Assembly (NCBI GenBank): GCA_002840685.1
Contig: PHBU01000016.1
Location: forward strand, 53,587-117,586
DNA: 64,000 nt
From: Chloroflexi bacterium HGW-Chloroflexi-6
GTDB taxonomy: Bacteria; Chloroflexota; Anaerolineae; Anaerolineales; Villigracilaceae
Direction of reading: 5' to 3'
This document shows positions 60,513-64,000 of this stretch, one piece after another. Both the position numbers and the translations under genes were made by a program. The notes beneath the pieces are model-generated. The model saw nothing but the letters and a program-made list of their open reading frames with translations. It made no database searches and was not told the DNA's origin. Numbering within the stretch: position 1 is the first letter of the stretch; each line of letters begins with the position of its first letter.

Positions 60513-60526
60513 AATGTGATCACATT
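60513..60526. promoter_or_regulatory. Operator-like 14-bp palindrome
   Basis: AATGTGATCACATT is a perfect palindrome directly after the -10 box, over the transcription start; a likely antitoxin binding site. Confidence 0.65.
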
Positions 60527-60547
60527 AAGCACCACATGGAGCAGTTT

Positions 60548-60805
60548 ATGGCAAAGGAAATCGGAATCCGTGAATTGAAAATACACGCATCTGAAGTGGT
60601 GCGGGCTGTCAAAGAGACCCGCGCCCGCTACATCATCACTCAGCGTGGCAAACCGGCAGCCTTGATCATTCCGCTGGATGCCGAAACTCCCAACGACACA
60701 GGCGATGATGTTTGGGAGCGGCTGGAACAACTGGGCCAGGAAATTGCCAGGGATTGGAAAAACGAGAAAAGCGCAGTTGAAATTCTCTCGGAGATGCGCC
60801 GATGA
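60548..60805 (+). CDS. Phd/YefM-type antitoxin
   Basis: An 85-residue protein starting KEIGIRELKIHASEVVRAVKE, then YIITQRGKPAALIIPLD, the standard Phd/YefM DNA-binding fold, with an acidic helical C-terminus to cover the toxin. The ATG at 60548 has GGAG 6 nt upstream; 60536 is an alternative. It overlaps the PIN toxin gene by 4 bp (ATGA). A palindrome next to the -10 box suggests autorepression. Confidence 0.88.
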   Translation: MAKEIGIRELKIHASEVVRAVKETRARYIITQRGKPAALIIPLDAETPNDTGDDVWERLEQLGQEIARDWKNEKSAVEILSEMRR

Positions 60806-61209
60806 ATGAGCCCGTAACCATCGATGCCAGCGTTTTTGTCAGCGCTTTTACGCCAGGGGAGCCTTTTCACGAAGCCAGCAAAGCGTTTATGAAGAATGTG
60901 CGCGCATCCGGTACGCCGATCATTTCCCCTGCGTTGGTTTTGCCAGAAATTGCTGCCGCAATCGCGCGCGGGCAAGGCAAACCGCAGCAAGGGCTGGCTT
61001 TCTCTGAAGAAGTAGCCAACCTGCCCAACCTGAACTTTATTAGTCTCGATGAAGGCCTGGCGCGTCTGGCGGCGCAGACTGCCTCCACGCATAAACTGCG
61101 CGGCAGTGACGCGGTCTATGCTGCGGTGGCGCTGCGCTTTGGCACGACCCTGGTCACCCTCGACCGGGAACAGTTGGAACGCTTTGATCAGACCGTCAGC
61201 CCGCAATAA
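60802..61209 (+). CDS. PIN-domain toxin (VapC-like)
   Basis: A 135-residue PIN nuclease: the first acidic residue in VTIDASVFVSAF, a central Glu in ALVLPEIAAAIARG, then LRGSDAVYAAVALRFG and TTLVTLDREQLERF carrying the remaining Asp residues. VapC-type toxins cleave tRNA or rRNA. It follows a Phd-type antitoxin with a 4-bp overlap, making a complete type II module. Confidence 0.88.
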   Translation: MNEPVTIDASVFVSAFTPGEPFHEASKAFMKNVRASGTPIISPALVLPEIAAAIARGQGKPQQGLAFSEEVANLPNLNFISLDEGLARLAAQTASTHKLRGSDAVYAAVALRFGTTLVTLDREQLERFDQTVSPQ

Positions 61210-61275
61210 TGGAACCAAAGGGTAACCTGGGGCGTCACACTCTTGTACTTTAAATTTAATTACAGGAGAAACCCG

Positions 61276-61686
61276 ATGAAAACACACAAATTGATTTCGT
61301 TACTTGCTCTGGCCCTGGTTCTTGGGCTGGCGGCTTGCAGCGGTGCGGCGCCCAGCGCAGATTTAAAAGGTACTTCCTGGGCGCTGGTTGAGATCTCAGG
61401 CCAGCCGATTGTGGCAGGCAGCAGCCCCACCCTCAGTTTTGAAGAGGAGCAGGCTGGCGGCAACGGCTCGTGCAACAGTTTTGGCGGCGAATACACGTTG
61501 GACAACGGCAAACTGACCTTTGGGCCGCTGGTTTCAACCATGATGTATTGCGAAGAAACGATGGAACAGGAAACCGCCTACCTGGCGGCGCTCCAATCTG
61601 CGGCGGCGTATCAAATCGAAGACGGCCGTTTGTTGATTTTGGATGCAGATGGGGTTGTGGTTCTGGCTTTCGAGCCGCAAGAATAA
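61276..61686 (+). CDS. META-domain lipoprotein (HslJ-like)
   Basis: A 136-residue protein with a lipoprotein signal (LLALALVLGLAAC, Cys about 21) and one META domain: LKGTSWALVEISGQPI, GNGSCNSFGGEYTLDNGKLTFGPLVSTMMYC and the last strand GVVVLAFEP. META proteins are small envelope proteins, some tied to stress or drug tolerance. The start at 61276 has CAGGAG upstream. A strong terminator follows. Confidence 0.9.
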   Translation: MKTHKLISLLALALVLGLAACSGAAPSADLKGTSWALVEISGQPIVAGSSPTLSFEEEQAGGNGSCNSFGGEYTLDNGKLTFGPLVSTMMYCEETMEQETAYLAALQSAAAYQIEDGRLLILDADGVVVLAFEPQE

Positions 61687-61702
61687 TTTTGGTTTGAGCG
61701 GT

Positions 61703-61748
61703 AAAGAGAAGGTTCGCACAAAAACGCGCGAACCTTCTCTTTTTTTTA
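61703..61748 (+). terminator. Intrinsic terminator
   Basis: AAAGAGAAGGTTCGC (61703-61717) pairs with GCGAACCTTCTCTTT (61728-61743) and is followed by more T. Confidence 0.9.
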
Positions 61749-61753
61749 ATCCC

Positions 61754-61799
61754 TTGACTGCTTTTGGGTTACTATGATAATATATCACTGGTGATATAT
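61754..61799 (+). promoter_or_regulatory. PadR gene promoter and operator
   Basis: TTGACT (61754-61759), 16-bp spacer, GATAAT (61776-61781). A 9-2-9 palindrome ATATATCAC-TG-GTGATATAT (61780-61799) overlaps the -10 box and start site, as expected for a PadR autorepressor. Confidence 0.75.
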
Positions 61800-61819
61800 A
61801 AGTATAAGGATATAGTCTC

Positions 61820-62386
61820 ATGTCTCTCGAACACGCAGTTTTAGGTCTACTCAGCTACGAACCGATGACCGGATACGACATCAAAAAGATGGTCGATATG
61901 TCGGTGTCCCACTTCTGGCCGGCAGTCCAAAGCCAGATCTACAAAACCCTTGGCCGGATGGAGGCCGATGGCTGGCTGACGGTTGAAACCATCCCGCAGG
62001 AGCCGCGTCCGCCGCGCAAGGTTTATGCCATCACCGAGACGGGCCGCGCCGAGCTGCTGGCCTGGCTCGCAGCCCCCCAGCCGCCCTCCGAAGTGCGCCT
62101 GGCTTGGCTGATCCAGGTTTTCTTTGCCGGGCGGATCAGCGATGAAAAAGTGATCGCCCTGCTCGAGCATCAACTCAATATCCAGCGCAGGCGTTTGCAG
62201 GGATTTAGCGCCATACCGGACGAAAATCGCGAGAGCATGAGTGAAGATGACCCGCGCGAACGTTTTTTCTGGATGCTGACCGTGGATTATGGCCTGGCCA
62301 GCGCCATGGCCCAGGCCCGCTGGCTCGAAACTGTGATTGCCAGCCTGCGCAAAGGCGAATATCGTTTACCAACCATGGAATCATAG
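61820..62386 (+). CDS. PadR-family transcriptional regulator
   Basis: A 188-residue regulator. The N-terminal winged helix has AVLGLLSYEPMTGYDIKKMVD, YKTLGRMEADGWLTVE and PRKVYAITETGRAELLAWL; the C-terminal half is a helical dimerisation domain (PadR C-terminal, Vir-like). The ligand is unknown. It probably represses its own promoter through the palindrome upstream and controls the next gene, lnt, which starts 9 bp after its stop. Confidence 0.92.
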   Translation: MSLEHAVLGLLSYEPMTGYDIKKMVDMSVSHFWPAVQSQIYKTLGRMEADGWLTVETIPQEPRPPRKVYAITETGRAELLAWLAAPQPPSEVRLAWLIQVFFAGRISDEKVIALLEHQLNIQRRRLQGFSAIPDENRESMSEDDPRERFFWMLTVDYGLASAMAQARWLETVIASLRKGEYRLPTMES

Positions 62387-62395
62387 GGAGCTTTC

Positions 62396-63886
62396 ATGTC
62401 GCAACCAAATCTCTCCACTCCTGTACGTATTATTTTGGGGCTTTTCCTGGCTGTTTTGGGCGGCCTGGCGTTTGTGCTGGCCTTCCCACCCTATGAGATC
62501 TGGCCGCTGGCGCTGGTTGGCTTCATCCCGGTGCTGGTGGCGCAGTATCGCATCATGCCGCCCAAATTGTCCTCGCTGGCTTCGGCGGTGGCGGTCGCGG
62601 TTTGGATGCAGGGCTACCTGGGGCCGGTTTTCGCCCCGGTCGGAACCTTTATGGTCTGGCTGCCGCTGATCGCGGCGGGCATCAGTCTGCTGAGCGACAG
62701 CGGCCAGCGCTCCTTCCACGCCAAAACCGGCTATCGCTGGTTCGTTTTGGGCGGCATCGCCGGCTGGTCGGGCAGTGAGATGATCCGGCTTTTTATCCCG
62801 GTTGCCGGGACGTGGGCTTTCATCGCCTATCCGTTTTACCGTCAACTGTGGCTGATCCAACCCGTCAGCATTTTCGGGATCATCGGGATGGGCATGCTGG
62901 TGATGCTCGTCAACCACATTTTGGCCTTGTGGCTGATGAGTTGGCTCGACTCACGCTGGAAGTTGGCCGCGGACGCCCCGGCCCTGGACCCCGGCCTGTT
63001 GCGCGGCTGGACGGTCGCGGGTGGGATCGTGTCCGCACTGTGGGTGGCGACCAGCCTCGTACTGTGGAACATGCCGCTTGGCACGCCGACCGTCAAAGTG
63101 GCCGCCATCCAGCCTGAGGTTTCCCCGATCGTCAGTGCCAATCAGGGCGCGGATGTGGCCAAAATCCACGCGCGCATGATCGAACAGACCCGCGAAGCTG
63201 CGGCTCAGGGCGCGCAGTTCATTGTCTGGCCGGAAGGCTCGTTTTTGTGGGACCCGCAGGTGGAAGACCGGCTGGGTCTGGCCGGGCTGGCCGCCGAGAC
63301 GGACGCGCATCTGGCGCTGGGCTATGTGGTTATTCTGGAAAACGGTTTCCGCAACGAGGCCACGATTCTGAACCCGCAGGGAGAATTTTTGGGTGTCTTC
63401 GGCAAGGATCACCCGGTGGTTTTTGGCGGCGAAACCAGCCTGAGCCGCGGCACGTATCCGGTGTACGAGACGCCGCTTGGCACGCTGGGTACGATCATTT
63501 GCTACGACCTGGATTACACCGACACGGCCCGTAAGCTGGCGGTGCAGGGCGCGCAGTTGATCGGTGTGCCGTCGAACGACTGGGGCAGCATCGCCGACAA
63601 GCATTTTACGCACGTTGTTTTCCGCGCGGTTGAGAACCGGATGGCGATGGTCAAGGCGGATGGCGGCTTCGACTCGGCGATCATCGACCCCTACGGGCAG
63701 ATTCTCGCGCTGGCGGCCTACCCGGAAGGCGGCGAAGCCACCCTGGTGGCGGATGTCCAGATCGGCGACGGCAAGGGCACGATCTCGAGCCTGTTGGGCG
63801 ATTGGATGGGCTGGCTCGGCCTGGCCGGCATGATTTTCTTTGGCTTCGGCGGCAGTTGGCTGGAGAAGCGCGCGCAGGTTAAGTAA
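62396..63886 (+). CDS. lnt: Apolipoprotein N-acyltransferase-like protein
   Basis: A 496-residue protein. Residues 1-225 hold about six transmembrane helices (FVLAFPPYEIWPLALVGF), and residues 230-465 form a nitrilase domain with the catalytic triad: Glu in FIVWPEGSFLW, Lys in GVFGKDHPVVFGGE and Cys in GTIICYDLDYTD. This is the Lnt layout, which adds the third acyl chain to lipoproteins, though the Cys motif reads CYD where E. coli Lnt has CYE. It sits directly after a PadR regulator, an uncommon arrangement. Confidence 0.88.
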   Translation: MSQPNLSTPVRIILGLFLAVLGGLAFVLAFPPYEIWPLALVGFIPVLVAQYRIMPPKLSSLASAVAVAVWMQGYLGPVFAPVGTFMVWLPLIAAGISLLSDSGQRSFHAKTGYRWFVLGGIAGWSGSEMIRLFIPVAGTWAFIAYPFYRQLWLIQPVSIFGIIGMGMLVMLVNHILALWLMSWLDSRWKLAADAPALDPGLLRGWTVAGGIVSALWVATSLVLWNMPLGTPTVKVAAIQPEVSPIVSANQGADVAKIHARMIEQTREAAAQGAQFIVWPEGSFLWDPQVEDRLGLAGLAAETDAHLALGYVVILENGFRNEATILNPQGEFLGVFGKDHPVVFGGETSLSRGTYPVYETPLGTLGTIICYDLDYTDTARKLAVQGAQLIGVPSNDWGSIADKHFTHVVFRAVENRMAMVKADGGFDSAIIDPYGQILALAAYPEGGEATLVADVQIGDGKGTISSLLGDWMGWLGLAGMIFFGFGGSWLEKRAQVK

Positions 63887-64000
63887 AAAATCATGTAAGA
63901 TAAAAAAACATGACTCACCCCGAATTTAAGGAAGGCAGGGAGTGAGGGCGAACGTCAAGCCAAAGGGAAGAAAGAGCAAGACGCAGGCGATAAAGTGGAG
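63887..64000. other. Window end without recognisable gene
   Basis: The last 114 bp are purine-rich. An ATG at 63910 opens only an 11-codon frame. No gene, terminator or promoter could be supported. Confidence 0.5.

Noticed and set aside
63910..63945. Eleven-codon frame at the window end
   Set aside because: Too short, no ribosome site and no conserved feature; reported only as unassigned sequence.

Overview
The window looks like a chromosomal stretch from a GC-rich member of the Chloroflexota, most likely class Anaerolineae. This is inferred from gene content and style: Pro/Thr-rich linkers in many exported proteins, an AroK-AroB fusion, T. maritima-type DAHP synthases in tandem, paired membrane SPFH proteins, and TATAAT boxes lying only 6-9 nt before start codons (probable leaderless mRNAs). 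No rRNA, tRNA, CRISPR array or prophage was recognised.

Layout. 1-5.5 kb: a cut thioredoxin-like lipoprotein-type gene, a DUF429 protein, two overlapping single-domain PPK2 genes, an L,D-transpeptidase and a D-Ala-D-Ala-ligase-like ATP-grasp enzyme. 5.5-13.3 kb (minus): a class A PBP that has lost its catalytic residues, two SPFH proteins and psuK-psuG. 13.3-22 kb: mixed housekeeping genes, a HigBA-like toxin-antitoxin pair, thiolase, HNH nuclease, HD phosphohydrolase and tyrS. 21.9-31.1 kb (minus): a large aromatic amino acid operon, aroH-aroF-aroF-aroA-aroE-aminotransferase-aroC-aroKB. 31.1-35.9 kb: cell-surface genes. 36-39.8 kb: rpsF-ssb-rpsR, a parvulin isomerase and two related membrane proteins. 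39.9-47.3 kb (minus): LCP, HEAT, Trm112, VanW, methyltransferase and HerA-like ATPase genes. 47.3-50.7 kb: an AT-richer array of three orphan genes separated by shared repeats, resembling an integron cassette array without an integrase. 50.7-64 kb: PLD lipoprotein, murJ, GNAT, a CHAT protease, gyrA with a histone-H1-like tail, a Phd/PIN toxin-antitoxin pair, a META lipoprotein, and PadR-lnt.

Most notable: upstream of aroH a 26-codon reading frame encodes the run Tyr-Phe-Phe-Trp-Phe-Tyr-Phe-Tyr and is followed by an intrinsic terminator, with a sigma70-type promoter placed just before it. This has the layout of a ribosome-mediated attenuator sensing all three aromatic amino acids for the whole shikimate operon. 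The same operon is unusually loaded with small dispersed repeats: nearly every intergenic gap holds a different family, and one ~110-bp palindromic element sits in frame inside aroE, adding about 36 residues.

Working together: the aro operon makes chorismate and prephenate (no dehydroquinate dehydratase gene is present here), and it converges on tyrS. The envelope genes (L,D-transpeptidase, Ddl-like, pseudo-PBP, FemAB-like, VanW, LCP, MurJ, Lnt) point to a peptidoglycan- or lipoprotein-bearing envelope.
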